Assembly (NCBI RefSeq): GCF_020532805.1
Contig: NZ_MQTQ01000013.1
Span: 9,849 to 73,848, forward strand
From: Arthrobacter sp. SO5
GTDB lineage: Bacteria; Actinomycetota; Actinomycetes; Actinomycetales; Micrococcaceae
Reading direction: 5' to 3'
Length of the DNA stretch: 64,000 nt
In this document: positions 43,160-51,958 of the stretch, piece after piece
How the letters are laid out: the number at the start of each line of letters is the position of its first letter
Numbering within the stretch: position 1 is the first letter of the stretch
Notes under the pieces: generated by a model
What the model saw: the letters and a program-made list of their open reading frames with translations, nothing else
The model's database searches: none
Told to the model about the DNA's origin: nothing
Position numbers and translations under genes: made by a program

Positions 43160-44284
43160 TCAGGCGCCTTCGAGTACTTGGCTGGTGGCCCAGGTGAGGT
43201 ACTTCGCGGCGTTCGAAATGGCGTCGGCCGGGCTTCCGGCGAGGTCCAGGAGCTGCGCGGCGGCCACCACGCCGTGCCGGGCGAGGTCCTCCGGCGTGAC
43301 CAGGATCCGTCCGGCGACCACGATCACGGGAATCCCGAGCCTCTGCGCGGCGTCGGCCAGCGCAATCGGCGCCTTGCCCGTGAGCGACTGGGAATCCATC
43401 GACCCCTCGCCGGTGATCACGAGGTCCGCCCCGGCGAGTTTTCCGGCCAGACCGGTGAGCCCGGCGACCAGCTCGAAGCCGCCTTCCAGCACGGCGTTGC
43501 CGAAGGCCAGGAACGACGCCGGGAAGCCGCCGGCCGCTCCGGCCCCGGGGACGTTGACGTCCCGGCCGGTCACCTCGCGCAGCACCGAGGCCCAGTTCCT
43601 CAGCCCGGCGTCCAACAGTTCCACGGCGTCCCCGTCGGCACCCTTTTGCGGGCCGAAAACATGGGCTGCCCCGTCGTTTCCGAACAGCGGGTTCCGGACG
43701 TCCACGGCGAGACGGAACCTCACGGAGCTGAGCCGGGGATCCAGGCCACTCGCGTCCACGGTCACCACATCCGCCAGCGAGCCGCCGCCCAGGGGCACCA
43801 CGTTTCCGGCGGCGTCCAGCGGTTTGAGGCCGAGCGCGCGGAGGGCGCCGCTTCCGCCGTCGCTCATGGCCGAGCCGCCCAGGCCCAGCACGATCTCGGT
43901 GGCGCCGGCGTCCAGCGCGGCAGCGATGAGCTGGCCGCAGCCGTAGCTGTGGGCGCGCAGGGCGTTCGCCGGGGCGGGCTCCATGTGCGCCAGGCCGGAG
44001 GCCTGCGCGGTTTCGATCACGGCGGTGCCGCCGCCGAAGGCGTCCTTCCGGAGTGCCCACGCGGCACCGACCGGAGCCAGGATCGGGCCGACGACGGCGT
44101 TGAGCCGCTCCTCGTAGCCGGCGGCGACGGCAGCCGCCAGGGTGCCCTCGCCGCCGTCGGCCACCGGAAACTGGAGCGCCTCGGCGTCGGGATAGACGCG
44201 CAGGGCGCCTTCGGCGATGGCGGCGGCGGCTTCGGCGGCTGTGAGGGAGCCCTTGAACTTGTCCGGGGCGATGAGGATACGCAT
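43160..44284 (-). CDS. Glycerate kinase (GK-I family)
   Basis: This 374-residue glycerate kinase phosphorylates D-glycerate to a phosphoglycerate that feeds glycolysis. Family features are IAPDKFKGSLTAAEAA at the N terminus, VADGGEGTL, VLGLGGSAMSDGGSGALRALG (cited in part as GGSAMSDGGSGALRALG), FGPQKGAD, and the C-terminal VITGEGSMDSQSLTGKAP. All active-site segments appear intact. No glyoxylate or tartronate semialdehyde genes adjoin it. It lies downstream of the phosphodiesterase gene on the same strand, 39 bases away. Confidence 0.93.
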   Translation of the reverse strand: MRILIAPDKFKGSLTAAEAAAAIAEGALRVYPDAEALQFPVADGGEGTLAAAVAAGYEERLNAVVGPILAPVGAAWALRKDAFGGGTAVIETAQASGLAHMEPAPANALRAHSYGCGQLIAAALDAGATEIVLGLGGSAMSDGGSGALRALGLKPLDAAGNVVPLGGGSLADVVTVDASGLDPRLSSVRFRLAVDVRNPLFGNDGAAHVFGPQKGADGDAVELLDAGLRNWASVLREVTGRDVNVPGAGAAGGFPASFLAFGNAVLEGGFELVAGLTGLAGKLAGADLVITGEGSMDSQSLTGKAPIALADAAQRLGIPVIVVAGRILVTPEDLARHGVVAAAQLLDLAGSPADAISNAAKYLTWATSQVLEGA

Positions 44285-44323
44285 GGCTCTATCCTGCCAG
44301 CCGGGACGGACGGCGGCCCCCTG

Positions 44324-45121
44324 CTAGCGCCAGTCGCCGCGTTCCTGCAGGACTTCCTTGAGCAGGTCCGCGCGGTCCGTCACGATTCCGTCGACGCCGA
44401 GGTCCAGGAGCCGGCGCATTTCAGCTGCCTCGTTGACGGTCCAGACGTGCACCTGCAGTCCCTGCCGGTGGGCGCGGCGGATCAAGCCCGGCGTCACCAC
44501 GGTGAGCGCACCGTAACTAACGGGGACCTGAAGGGCCTGAACGCCGCGAAGGGCCCGGCCGGTGACCAGGCCCAGGAGGGACCCCGGCAGCACCGGGCCC
44601 AGCAGGACGAACAGGGCGTTGGAGACCAGGCCGGCGGAACCCGCGGCGGGACGGCTCAGCTGCTTCAGCACCGCACGGCGCCGGCGGTCCGAGAAGCTGG
44701 CGACCAGCACCCTGTCGTGCAGCCCGTGGCGTTCGATCGCGGCGGCCAGGGCGTTCACCGAGTTCCAGTCTTTGACGTCCACGTTGAGCCGGACGTCCGG
44801 AAAGGCGGTGACGAGTTCATCGAAGAGCGGGATGGGTTCGGACCCGCCGATCCTGGCACGGCCCACCGTCTCGGCGGAAAGCTCGGAGATCCGCCCGCTG
44901 CCGCCGGTCACCCGGTCCAGGGTTTCATCGTGGAACAGCAGCAGGACACCGTCGGCGGTGGTGTGGACATCCGTCTCGAGGTGCCGGAACCCGAGCTCGA
45001 CGGCGGCGCGGAACGCGGCCATGGAGTTTTCCAGGCCGTCCCGGGAGAATCCGCGATGGGCCATGGCGACGGGCGTGCCGGGCACGCCGCCGGGGGCAAA
45101 GAAGGGGTGCGGGGTGGTCAC
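44324..45121 (-). CDS. Glycerophosphodiester phosphodiesterase family protein
   Basis: This is a TIM-barrel enzyme of about 265 residues. AHRGFSRDGLENSM carries the catalytic His and the metal-binding Glu-Asn. HLETDVHTTADGVLLLFHDETLDR, here abbreviated to LETDVHTTADG and FHDETLDR, carries the second His, followed by NVDVK and the C-terminal HVWTVNEAAEM. There is no signal peptide, so it is cytoplasmic or membrane-associated. The hydrophobic insert NALFVLLGPVLPGSLLG is unusual and may contact membrane. The start is uncertain: GTG 45121, or GTG 45142. Confidence 0.9.
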   Translation of the reverse strand: MTTPHPFFAPGGVPGTPVAMAHRGFSRDGLENSMAAFRAAVELGFRHLETDVHTTADGVLLLFHDETLDRVTGGSGRISELSAETVGRARIGGSEPIPLFDELVTAFPDVRLNVDVKDWNSVNALAAAIERHGLHDRVLVASFSDRRRRAVLKQLSRPAAGSAGLVSNALFVLLGPVLPGSLLGLVTGRALRGVQALQVPVSYGALTVVTPGLIRRAHRQGLQVHVWTVNEAAEMRRLLDLGVDGIVTDRADLLKEVLQERGDWR

Positions 45122-45188
45122 ACCTGAAGCGTACCTGAGCACCGAAGTGGCGGCACGGACGGTTCAGACGGGATGCGGCGGGCCCGGA

Positions 45189-45437
45189 TCAGGAGGCGGG
45201 CGGGAGGATTTCGACGCCGTCGCTGCAGTGCAGCAGTGTCCGGCCGCGTCCGCCGTCGAGGTCAACCCACACGGCGGTCCGGTCGGCCGTCACGGCGTCC
45301 ACGAGGCCGCCGGTCTCGTAGCCGGCGGCGAGGCGAACGTGCACGCGGTCGCCCTCGCGCAGGCTCTTCCAGCGTTCGTCCGGGTCCACCCGGCGCAGCG
45401 GCTGTTCATCCAGGTTGTGTGTGCGGTACTTGCCCAT
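45189..45437 (-). CDS. Small protein of unknown function, possibly SH3-like
   Basis: This is an 82-residue protein. A basic N terminus (MGKYRTHNLDEQPLRRV) is followed by a beta-rich region with LREGDRVHVRLAAG, TGGLVDAVTADRTAVWVDL and RTLLHCSDGVEI, suggesting a small barrel. There is no recognised family. The ATG has a purine-rich leader (GGTGGGAAATC). It is a stand-alone gene upstream of the phosphodiesterase gene on the same strand. Confidence 0.62.
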   Translation of the reverse strand: MGKYRTHNLDEQPLRRVDPDERWKSLREGDRVHVRLAAGYETGGLVDAVTADRTAVWVDLDGGRGRTLLHCSDGVEILPPAS

Positions 45438-45548
45438 GATTTCCCACCATCAATCAAATCCGTCGTGAGATTTCACCGTAGGGGGCAAAGATGAACGCCA
45501 GTTGACCACCAGCTGGGAGTCCGGTGACCGGAGCCGGGCGTCAGCAAC

Positions 45549-45578
45549 CGCCGGTCACGGAAGCGCCGGTCACGGAAG
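45549..45578. repeat. Tandem 15-base repeat across a stop codon
   Basis: CGCCGGTCACGGAAG occurs twice in tandem (45549-45563 and 45564-45578). The HAD phosphatase stop codon (45570-45572) lies in the second copy. Its role is unknown, and it could be a simple replication duplication. Confidence 0.6.
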
Positions 45579-46388
45579 CCGGAGGCCCAGAGCGGCGAGC
45601 CTGGCCTCGAGGACCTGGGCCACGCCGTCGTCGTCGAAGTGCGGGGCCTGCTGGCCGGCGGCGCGGATTGCCTCCGGGTGTCCGCTGGCCATTGCGTAGC
45701 CGTCTCCGGCCCAGCGCAGCATCTCAATGTCGTTGGGCATGTCCCCGAACGCCACCACGTCGCCCGAATCGATCCCCAGGGAGGCGGCGTATTCGGCGAG
45801 GGTGACGGCCTTGTTCACGCCAGGCAACGACAGTTCCAGGAGCGCGATGTTGGGCGCCGAGTGGGTGGCTGCGGCCAGATGGGCGACGGCGGGCGTCACC
45901 TCGGCCAGGAACTCGTCGGCGGTGCCCTCACGGACGATGGCGAGGAACTTGACCACGGAGTCCGCCGCCGTGAGGGTGCTCTCCAGGGGCGCGGGGGTGA
46001 ATTCTGCGAGCAGCGCGCTGGAACCGTTCTCGATGAACCCTGGTTCCACGTGGAAGCCGGTGAGGGTTTCGGCGGCGAACAGGGCCTCGGGGCGCAGGCG
46101 CTGGATGATGCGGCGGGCCTCGAACACGGCGTCGAGCTGGAGGGCCCGGGCCGAGACCATGCGGTCCGCCTCAAGATCCCAGACCACGGCGCCGTTGGAG
46201 CAGATGACCGTTCCGTTGTGGCCCAGCTGGTCCTGGAGGGGGTGCAGCCAGCGCGGCGGGCGTCCCGTGACGAACACCAGTTCGACGCCGGCGTCTCGGC
46301 AGGCGTGGAACGCACGCACGGTCCGGCCGCTGATTTTGCCGTCGTGGCCGAGGATCGTTCCGTCAATGTCACTTGCTACCAGCCGCAT
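45570..46388 (-). CDS. HAD-superfamily Cof-type phosphatase (second)
   Basis: This 272-residue type-IIB HAD protein has motif I ASDIDGTILGHDG, motif II VFVTGRPP, and motif IV AFGDMPNDIEML with a Lys-containing motif III (VNKAVTLAEY). It differs from the other Cof-type protein at 24524 in the cap region. It is probably a sugar- or nucleotide-phosphatase of unknown specificity. The C terminus reads through a 15-base tandem repeat, so its last residues may vary between strains. Confidence 0.9.
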   Translation of the reverse strand: MRLVASDIDGTILGHDGKISGRTVRAFHACRDAGVELVFVTGRPPRWLHPLQDQLGHNGTVICSNGAVVWDLEADRMVSARALQLDAVFEARRIIQRLRPEALFAAETLTGFHVEPGFIENGSSALLAEFTPAPLESTLTAADSVVKFLAIVREGTADEFLAEVTPAVAHLAAATHSAPNIALLELSLPGVNKAVTLAEYAASLGIDSGDVVAFGDMPNDIEMLRWAGDGYAMASGHPEAIRAAGQQAPHFDDDGVAQVLEARLAALGLRLP

Positions 46389-46442
46389 GCAGCCAGTCTA
46401 CGTTGGCCGCGCCCGCGCGTTGGTGGGCCCGGCCGGGGGGAC

Positions 46443-46955
46443 CTAGTGTCGCTCGAAGATACCGGTCAGGCTCGCCCGGGCCAGGATGTGGGCGCCGAGC
46501 CTCGAGTCGAGCTTGGCCGGGGACGCGGCGGCGTCCAGCCCGGACCGCGCTACGTCCAGCGCCATCACGGTGACGATGTAGCGGTGTGGCCCGTGGCCCT
46601 TGGGCGGCGCCGCGCCGAGGTACCCGGCCGACCCGCCGTCGTTCCTGAGCTGGAACGCTCCTCGGGGTAGGCCGCCGCCATGCCGGGACCCGGCTCCGGC
46701 CGGCAGGGACGCCGTGTCGGCCGGGATATCCAGCACGGCCCAGTGCCAGAATCCGCCGTGCCCGGGCGCATCGGGGTCGAACACAGTGACGGCGTAGCTT
46801 CGGGTTCCGGCCGGGGCGCCGCGCCAGCTCAGGTGCGGCGATTCGTCCGCTGCGCCGGGCCCGGTTGCGGCTCCGCACTGTGCCGGCGGCAGCGTCTGGC
46901 CGTCCTGGAATGACTCACTGCTGACGTGGAAGCTTGGAATACCGGGGTGTGCCAT
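46443..46955 (-). CDS. YbhB/YbcL family (PEBP, Raf-kinase-inhibitor-like) protein
   Basis: This 170-residue protein of the phosphatidylethanolamine-binding family shows the ligand-binding motifs SPHLSWRGAPAGTRSYAVTV (abbreviated PHLSWRGAPAGTRSY) and FDPDAPGHGGFWHWAVLDIP, then a C-terminal GPHRYIVTVMALD. All are as in YbhB/YbcL. Bacterial members bind small anionic ligands, and their roles are poorly known. ATG 46955 is preceded by AAAGGCAGTC. It lies just downstream of the PfkB kinase gene on the same strand, 13 bases away, and is likely co-transcribed. Confidence 0.92.
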   Translation of the reverse strand: MAHPGIPSFHVSSESFQDGQTLPPAQCGAATGPGAADESPHLSWRGAPAGTRSYAVTVFDPDAPGHGGFWHWAVLDIPADTASLPAGAGSRHGGGLPRGAFQLRNDGGSAGYLGAAPPKGHGPHRYIVTVMALDVARSGLDAAASPAKLDSRLGAHILARASLTGIFERH

Positions 46956-46968
46956 GACTGCCTTTCAG

Positions 46969-47943
46969 TTACAAGTTACTCGTGCGGTCAGCGGCCCGGG
47001 CCCCTTGCTCCGTCCGGTTCAGTTCCACCCTGGTGGGCGGGTTGGCGCCGGCCCGGGACACGGTGACGGCTGCCGCAAAGGCGGCGTGGGCCAGGAGATC
47101 GCGGAGCGTCCCGGCGGAAAGTTCACGGAGGCGCTTGCGGTTCTGCGCCCCGGACAAGCCAAGGTCCACCACCCCGGAGAGCAGCGCCGCCATGAATGAA
47201 TCCCCGGCCCCGACCGTGTCCGCGACGGTGACCGAGGGTGCCTTGAAGTGCGCCTCCCCGGCGGCATTGACACCCCACGGCCCTTCGGCGCCGCGGGTCA
47301 CCACCACCATGGCAGGGCCCTCGGAGCCGCCCACGGAGAGCCAGCGCCGGGCGGAATCCAGCGGATCCTCGCCGGGATACAGCCACTCCAGGTCCTCATC
47401 GGAGGCCTTGACCACGTCCGCGAGCGTGACGAACTTTTCCACCTGCCGGCGCGCATAGTCGACGTCGGTGATGATGCTGGGCCGGCAGTTGGGGTCGAAG
47501 CCGATCGTGGCCGAGGGATGGGCATGTTCGACGGCGGCCTGCACCTCGGCGGCGCCCGGCGCCAGCATGGTGGCGATCGAGCCGGTGTGCAGCAGGGTGG
47601 TCCCCTGCAGCATGAACGGCAGCCGGTCCATGAGACCGGGCAGCTCCCACGCGAGGTCGAAGGTGTAACTGGCGGCGCCGTCGTCGTCGATCAGGGCAGT
47701 GGCGACGGACGTGGGCAGCTCATCCGGCGCCAGCGGGAGCAGCACGGAACTGGATTTCAGGTGGGCAGCCAGCGCGTCGCCGTAGGCGTCGCGCCCGTAG
47801 CGGCCGATGAACTGCACCGGATGGTCCAGCCTGGCCAGGCCCACCGCGACATTGAGGGGGCTTCCGCCCACGTGGGCCTGGATACCTGAGGAGCGCTGGA
47901 CCACGTCAACAAGGCCCTCGCCGATTACTGTGAGCATGCTCAT
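46969..47943 (-). CDS. PfkB-family carbohydrate kinase
   Basis: This 324-residue sugar kinase of the ribokinase/PfkB family has signature 1 in GGSPLNVAVGLARL, and signature 2 DTVGAGDSFMAALLSG with the catalytic Asp and anion hole. VVVTRGAEGPWGV contacts ATP. Fructokinase is the closest functional guess from overall pattern, but ribose, 2-keto-3-deoxygluconate or nucleoside substrates are possible. Two in-frame ATGs open the gene (47943 and 47937). It precedes the PEBP gene. Confidence 0.9.
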   Translation of the reverse strand: MSMLTVIGEGLVDVVQRSSGIQAHVGGSPLNVAVGLARLDHPVQFIGRYGRDAYGDALAAHLKSSSVLLPLAPDELPTSVATALIDDDGAASYTFDLAWELPGLMDRLPFMLQGTTLLHTGSIATMLAPGAAEVQAAVEHAHPSATIGFDPNCRPSIITDVDYARRQVEKFVTLADVVKASDEDLEWLYPGEDPLDSARRWLSVGGSEGPAMVVVTRGAEGPWGVNAAGEAHFKAPSVTVADTVGAGDSFMAALLSGVVDLGLSGAQNRKRLRELSAGTLRDLLAHAAFAAAVTVSRAGANPPTRVELNRTEQGARAADRTSNL

Positions 47944-47998
47944 ACTCTGCCAGAGAACACGGCACCGCGCTCCGGCGTTTCGGGCCGGGATGTTTCGT

Positions 47999-49363
47999 TC
48001 AGCCCGAGGGCGCCCGGGCCGTGTCGATGCGGACCCCGGCCGCCTCCGCCTCGTCGAACCTCGCGTCCACGTGGGCCACGTCCCTGCCGGCGCGCTGCAG
48101 CAGGCTGGTGCCGATGCCCGCCCGGTACCCGGAGTGACAGTGCACCCAGAGCTTCCCTGCCGGAACCTCGTCGAGGCGCCGCAGCAGCTCGTGCAGGGGG
48201 ATGTTCACGGCCCCGGCCACCCGCGACACGGCGAATTCATCGGCACGGCGGACGTCCAGGACGGTGTCCGCGGGGGCCCGCCCCGCAAGCAATCCGTCCC
48301 AGCCCACCCGGGGATAGGCCGCGGCGGCGGCCCCGGGTGCCAGCTGGCGGGGGTCGGTTCCGACGGCGGCATCCGGGGAGTCGACGCCGATCCGGGAGAG
48401 GTCACGGATGGCGTTCTCCACGTCCTGGCGGGAGCCGACCAGGGTCAGCGGCTCCGCCCACGGCAACACCCAGCCCAGGTAGGTGCTGAAGCTGTTGCCG
48501 TACTCGAAGCTCACGCTGCCGTTCAAGTGGCTGCTGGCAAACGCCACGCGGTGCCGGAGGTCCACGACCCATTCGCCGGCCGTGAGGCGCCGGGTGAGCT
48601 CGGCGGCGTCCAGCGATTCAGGGACGGCCAGTCGGGCCGGGCCGGGGCCCTGGAGGTTCCCGACCCCCATATGGGCGTAGTAGGAAGGGTAGGCCGTGAG
48701 GTTGGCGATGAGTTCCTGGACGAAGTGCTCCTCGTCCGGGTCCGTGATGGCGTGGTTGGCGGTGAGCTGCTCGCCGATGGTGGAGGACCCCGCACCGCTG
48801 GCCGGGCCCGAGGAGCAAAAGGAACCGAAGCCGTGGGTGGGGAAAAGCGCCGCGTCCTGCGCGGCCTCCCTGACGAGGCGCCGCACCGAGGCGTACTGGT
48901 CATGGGTCAGGCCGATAGTATCGGCGGCCGCGACGAGGTCGGTGCGGCCCACCGAGCCATAGAGCAGGCTGCCGCCGGAGAAGACGGCCTGCTGCCCGCC
49001 GTCGTCCACGATGAACGACAGGTGCGTGTGCGTGTGGCCCGGGGTGGCGACAGCCCTCACGGTCAAGGAGCCGACCCGGACCCTCTGGCCGTCGGTGATG
49101 GGGGTGCGCTCGAAGGTGACCGGGTCCGCGGCGTTGACGAGGTAGCTCGCGCCGTGCGCCTTTGCCAGTTCCAGGCCGCCGCTGACGTAGTCATTGTGGA
49201 TGTGGGTTTCGGCCACATGCGTGATGGTCACGCCCGCGTCGCGGGCGGCCGCTTCGACGCGGTCCGTGTCCCGCTGCGGGTCGATGACAAGCGCCACCGC
49301 TCCGTCATGAACGAGGTAGCTGCGGTCCCCCAGCTGCGGGGTTTCGATGACAATCACTTCCAT
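47999..49363 (-). CDS. MBL-fold/rhodanese protein (persulfide dioxygenase-rhodanese, CstB/Blh-like)
   Basis: This 454-residue protein fuses an N-terminal metallo-beta-lactamase domain to C-terminal rhodanese domains. The metal site begins ETHIHNDYVSGG, and later VATPGHTHTHLSF and the Asp in SFIVDDGG supply further ligands, as in ETHE1-type persulfide dioxygenases. The middle region (about 260-350) is a degenerate rhodanese without active-site Cys. The last 100 residues have an intact loop CHSGYRA. Such proteins oxidise persulfides to sulfite and thiosulfate. It follows a rhodanese gene preceded by a CstR-like operator. Confidence 0.9.
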   Translation of the reverse strand: MEVIVIETPQLGDRSYLVHDGAVALVIDPQRDTDRVEAAARDAGVTITHVAETHIHNDYVSGGLELAKAHGASYLVNAADPVTFERTPITDGQRVRVGSLTVRAVATPGHTHTHLSFIVDDGGQQAVFSGGSLLYGSVGRTDLVAAADTIGLTHDQYASVRRLVREAAQDAALFPTHGFGSFCSSGPASGAGSSTIGEQLTANHAITDPDEEHFVQELIANLTAYPSYYAHMGVGNLQGPGPARLAVPESLDAAELTRRLTAGEWVVDLRHRVAFASSHLNGSVSFEYGNSFSTYLGWVLPWAEPLTLVGSRQDVENAIRDLSRIGVDSPDAAVGTDPRQLAPGAAAAAYPRVGWDGLLAGRAPADTVLDVRRADEFAVSRVAGAVNIPLHELLRRLDEVPAGKLWVHCHSGYRAGIGTSLLQRAGRDVAHVDARFDEAEAAGVRIDTARAPSG

Positions 49364-49434
49364 GATTCACTCCTGCCTGCCCCCTGCCTGCCCCCTCAGC
49401 CGACGGCGGCTGGGGGGTCAGTTCAGCGGCCCAC

Positions 49435-49737
49435 TCAGCCGCGGTCGACCGGGAGTCCGTCGAGCTGCCACTCGTTGATGCCGCCGGTGACGTTGACGGC
49501 GTCGTACCCCTGGTCCGCGAGGTAGGCGGTGGCCTGGGCGCTGCGGGCGCCGGCTGCACACATCACATAGACGGTGCCGCCGGCGGGAACTTCGGCCAGG
49601 GACTGCACGAAGCGGGACAGCGGAATGCTCTGCGTGCCGGGCACCCGGACCTCGGCGAATTCGTCATCCTCGCGGACATCGACAATGGCGGCGTCCTGTC
49701 CCAGCGCTGCCAGTTCCTTGACGGAAATGCTCTTCAT
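49435..49737 (-). CDS. Single-domain rhodanese in sulfide-detoxification operon
   Basis: This 100-residue rhodanese (KSISVKELAALG at the N terminus) has the active-site loop CAAGARS, with the persulfide Cys in VYVMCAAGARS, and ends NVTGGINEW followed by a short tail. It lies 71 bases upstream of the MBL/rhodanese gene on the same strand, with an AAAGGACAACC-type ribosome-binding site. The operator-like ATACCCCCTGGGGTAT is 52 bases upstream of its start. The pair is a likely sulfane-sulfur or persulfide handling unit. Confidence 0.9.
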   Translation of the reverse strand: MKSISVKELAALGQDAAIVDVREDDEFAEVRVPGTQSIPLSRFVQSLAEVPAGGTVYVMCAAGARSAQATAYLADQGYDAVNVTGGINEWQLDGLPVDRG

Positions 49738-49789
49738 GGTTGTCCTTTCGGGCGATGCCGGGTGATCCGGCCGGCGTAGTCCCCCAATG

Positions 49790-49805
49790 ATACCCCCTGG
49801 GGTAT
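49790..49805 (-). promoter_or_regulatory. CsoR/CstR-type operator upstream of the rhodanese/persulfide operon
   Basis: ATACCCCCTGGGGTAT is palindromic at 14 of 16 positions and matches the TACCCC/GGGGTA pattern of CsoR-family operators, notably the persulfide sensor CstR. It lies between the rhodanese start (49737) and the end of nhaA. No CsoR-family gene is seen in the window, so the regulator would be encoded elsewhere. Confidence 0.6.
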
Positions 49806-49837
49806 GAGGAGGTGCCGGGGCCTTGCGCGGGGCCCTC

Positions 49838-51187
49838 TCAGGTCCCCTGCTGGTAGACGTCAGGGATGCCGTCGTGGTCCGAGTCGATCTTCTCTGCTTC
49901 CTCGGCCTTCCGGTACTGCCGGTTCCGGGTCATCAGCACAGCGGACGCCAGCAGCGCCGCGAGCAGGGAGGCCGCGAGGATTCCCACCTTGGCATGGTCG
50001 TCGTGGAGGCTGCCCTGGCCGAAGCTCAGTTCGGCGACCAGGAGGGACACGGTGAAGCCGATCCCGGCCAGGAGCGCCACTCCGAAGATGTCGACCCAGG
50101 TGAACGAGTCATCCAACCGGGCCTTGGTGGCCTTCGTCAGCAGCCACGTGGTGCCGAGAATGCCGGCTGGTTTGCCCAGAACGAGGGCAAGGATGATGCC
50201 GATGGCCACGGGGTCCGCCAGCGCCGAGCGGAGCCCGTCCCAGCCGCCCACCGCGACGCCGGCGGAGAAGAAGGCGAAGACCGGAACGGCCACTCCGGCC
50301 GAGATGGGCCGGAACCGGTGCTCGAAGACCTCCGCCAGCCCGGGTCCGGCATCAGGTCCGCCGCTGGCCTGGGACCGGATCACCGGAACGGCGAATCCGA
50401 GCAGGACGCCGGCCACGGTGGCGTGGATGCCCGAGGCATGAACCAGCGCCCACGTGACCGCACCCAGGGGCAGCAGGATCAGCCACGCCGCAGCGGGCTT
50501 GGTCCCGAAGAAGCGCCGGTACTTCTGGGCCAGGAACGTGTACACCGCGAGCGGGATCAGCGCCAGCAGCAGAGGCGTCGGTTGCAGATCACTCGTGTAG
50601 AAGACGGCGATGATGCTGATGGCGAGCAGATCATCGACGACGGCGAGCGTCAGCAGGAAGATGCGCAGGGCGCTGGGCAGGTGCGAGCCGATGATGGCGA
50701 GCACGGCGACGGCGAAGGCGATGTCGGTGGCCGTGGGGATGGCCCAGCCGCGGAGGGTCTCCGGACTGGCGATATTGACCGCGGCGTAGATGAGCGCCGG
50801 GACCACCACTCCGCCGACCGCGGCAGTGACGGGAACGATTGACTTGTTCAGCTGCCGCAGATCCCCCGCCACGAATTCCCGTTTGAGCTCGAGTCCGACC
50901 AGGAAGAAGAAGATGGCCAGGAGCCCGTCGGCGGCCCAGGCCCCGAGGCTCAATTCGAGGTGCCAGGGCCCGTAGCCGACCGTGAAGTCGCGGAGGGCGA
51001 AGTAGCTGGCCGAGATCGGCGAGTTGGCCCAGATGAGGGCGATCACAGCGGCCGATACCAGCAGGGCGCCGCCGACTGTTTCCTTGCGGAGGATTTCGCC
51101 GATCCGGAGGGATTCCGCGTAGCTGCCGCGGCCGAACACGCTGAGGCGCGGCGGGGCGGGAGGCGGTGTGGAAGGGGGGGTGCTCAT
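49838..51187 (-). CDS. nhaA: Na+/H+ antiporter NhaA
   Basis: This 449-residue NhaA exchanges Na+ for H+ across the membrane. The essential paired aspartates appear as VVDDLLA (185-186). [12 protein letters not shown] matches the TM4 unwound segment and [12 protein letters not shown] the conserved TM2 region. There are about 12 helices. The C terminus is about 40 residues longer than E. coli NhaA and ends with [10 protein letters not shown] (435-444), a DxDxDGxxD calcium-binding-type loop. The N-terminal 15 residues are Pro-rich. It sits next to a potassium uptake pair. Confidence 0.93.
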   Translation of the reverse strand: MSTPPSTPPPAPPRLSVFGRGSYAESLRIGEILRKETVGGALLVSAAVIALIWANSPISASYFALRDFTVGYGPWHLELSLGAWAADGLLAIFFFLVGLELKREFVAGDLRQLNKSIVPVTAAVGGVVVPALIYAAVNIASPETLRGWAIPTATDIAFAVAVLAIIGSHLPSALRIFLLTLAVVDDLLAISIIAVFYTSDLQPTPLLLALIPLAVYTFLAQKYRRFFGTKPAAAWLILLPLGAVTWALVHASGIHATVAGVLLGFAVPVIRSQASGGPDAGPGLAEVFEHRFRPISAGVAVPVFAFFSAGVAVGGWDGLRSALADPVAIGIILALVLGKPAGILGTTWLLTKATKARLDDSFTWVDIFGVALLAGIGFTVSLLVAELSFGQGSLHDDHAKVGILAASLLAALLASAVLMTRNRQYRKAEEAEKIDSDHDGIPDVYQQGT

Positions 51188-51262
51188 GCGGCAGTCCTAA
51201 AATTGGGTCGACGGAACTATGCCGACCAGACTTCCCGGCGCACCAGAGCCCACTCTACCGGG

Positions 51263-51958
51263 TCAGGGCATGATGCTGAATTGTTCAGCTTTTGCTTTGC
51301 TGCCTTGGACGATGATCTGGTCGTCGTCGTAGAGGGTGGTTTGGGCAGTGGTGTGACCCCAGGTCCCGCCGGGGCGCTTGACTGCCACGATCGTGACGCC
51401 GTACTTCTCCCGGAGTCCGAGCACGCCTAGCGGCCGGTCGCGGACGCTCGCGGGCGGGCTGGTCCTGATCATCACGAAGTCGTCCTCGAACTCGACGTAG
51501 TCGAGGATCGAGCCGAGGACCAGGTGGGCGACGCGCTTTCCCATGTCGTGTTCCGGCCGGATGACGTGTTCGACGCCGAGCTGGCCGAGGATTTCGGCGT
51601 GGGGTTCGCTGATGGCCTTGGCCCAGATCTGCGGATGGCGGAACGTCAGGATCCTCGACGTCGTGAGGATGCTCGCCTCGATGTCCGAGCCGATCCCCAC
51701 CACCGCCCGGTCAAATTCATGGACCGAGAGCTGGCGGAGCACTTCCTCCTTGGTGGAATCGGCCCTGACCACATGGGTCAATCGGCCGTTGAAGGACTGC
51801 ACAATCTCCTCGTTGGCGTCGATGCCCAGCACCTCGGTGCCCTGCGCCTCCAGCTCCAGGGCGAGGGAACCGCCAAAACGGCCAAGGCCGATGACCACCA
51901 CGGAAGATGCCTTGGCGATCGTTCCGGCGCTGCGTGCGGAGAAGATGTTCCTAGCCAA
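51263..51958 (-). CDS. Potassium uptake regulatory subunit, TrkA/KtrA family (RCK)
   Basis: This 231-residue protein has an RCK_N Rossmann domain with GLGRFG at 24-29 and an acidic residue at the end of strand 2 (VLGID), typical for NAD/ATP-nucleotide binding. A TrkA_C domain (PPASVRDRPLGVLGLREKYGVTIV, abbreviated RDRPLGVLGLREKYG) follows. It gates the neighbouring KtrB-type channel from the cytoplasm. The start is TTG 51958, overlapping the ktrB stop by 8 bases, with AAAGG upstream. Confidence 0.92.
   Translation of the reverse strand: MARNIFSARSAGTIAKASSVVVIGLGRFGGSLALELEAQGTEVLGIDANEEIVQSFNGRLTHVVRADSTKEEVLRQLSVHEFDRAVVGIGSDIEASILTTSRILTFRHPQIWAKAISEPHAEILGQLGVEHVIRPEHDMGKRVAHLVLGSILDYVEFEDDFVMIRTSPPASVRDRPLGVLGLREKYGVTIVAVKRPGGTWGHTTAQTTLYDDDQIIVQGSKAKAEQFSIMP

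Noticed and set aside
42947-45127. A 726-codon plus-strand open frame
   Set aside because: It is antisense to glycerate kinase and the glycerophosphodiesterase, and its composition is that of a shadow frame.
47807-49525. A 572-codon plus-strand open frame
   Set aside because: It is antisense to the MBL/rhodanese gene and its neighbours. No recognised domain or ribosome-binding site was seen.
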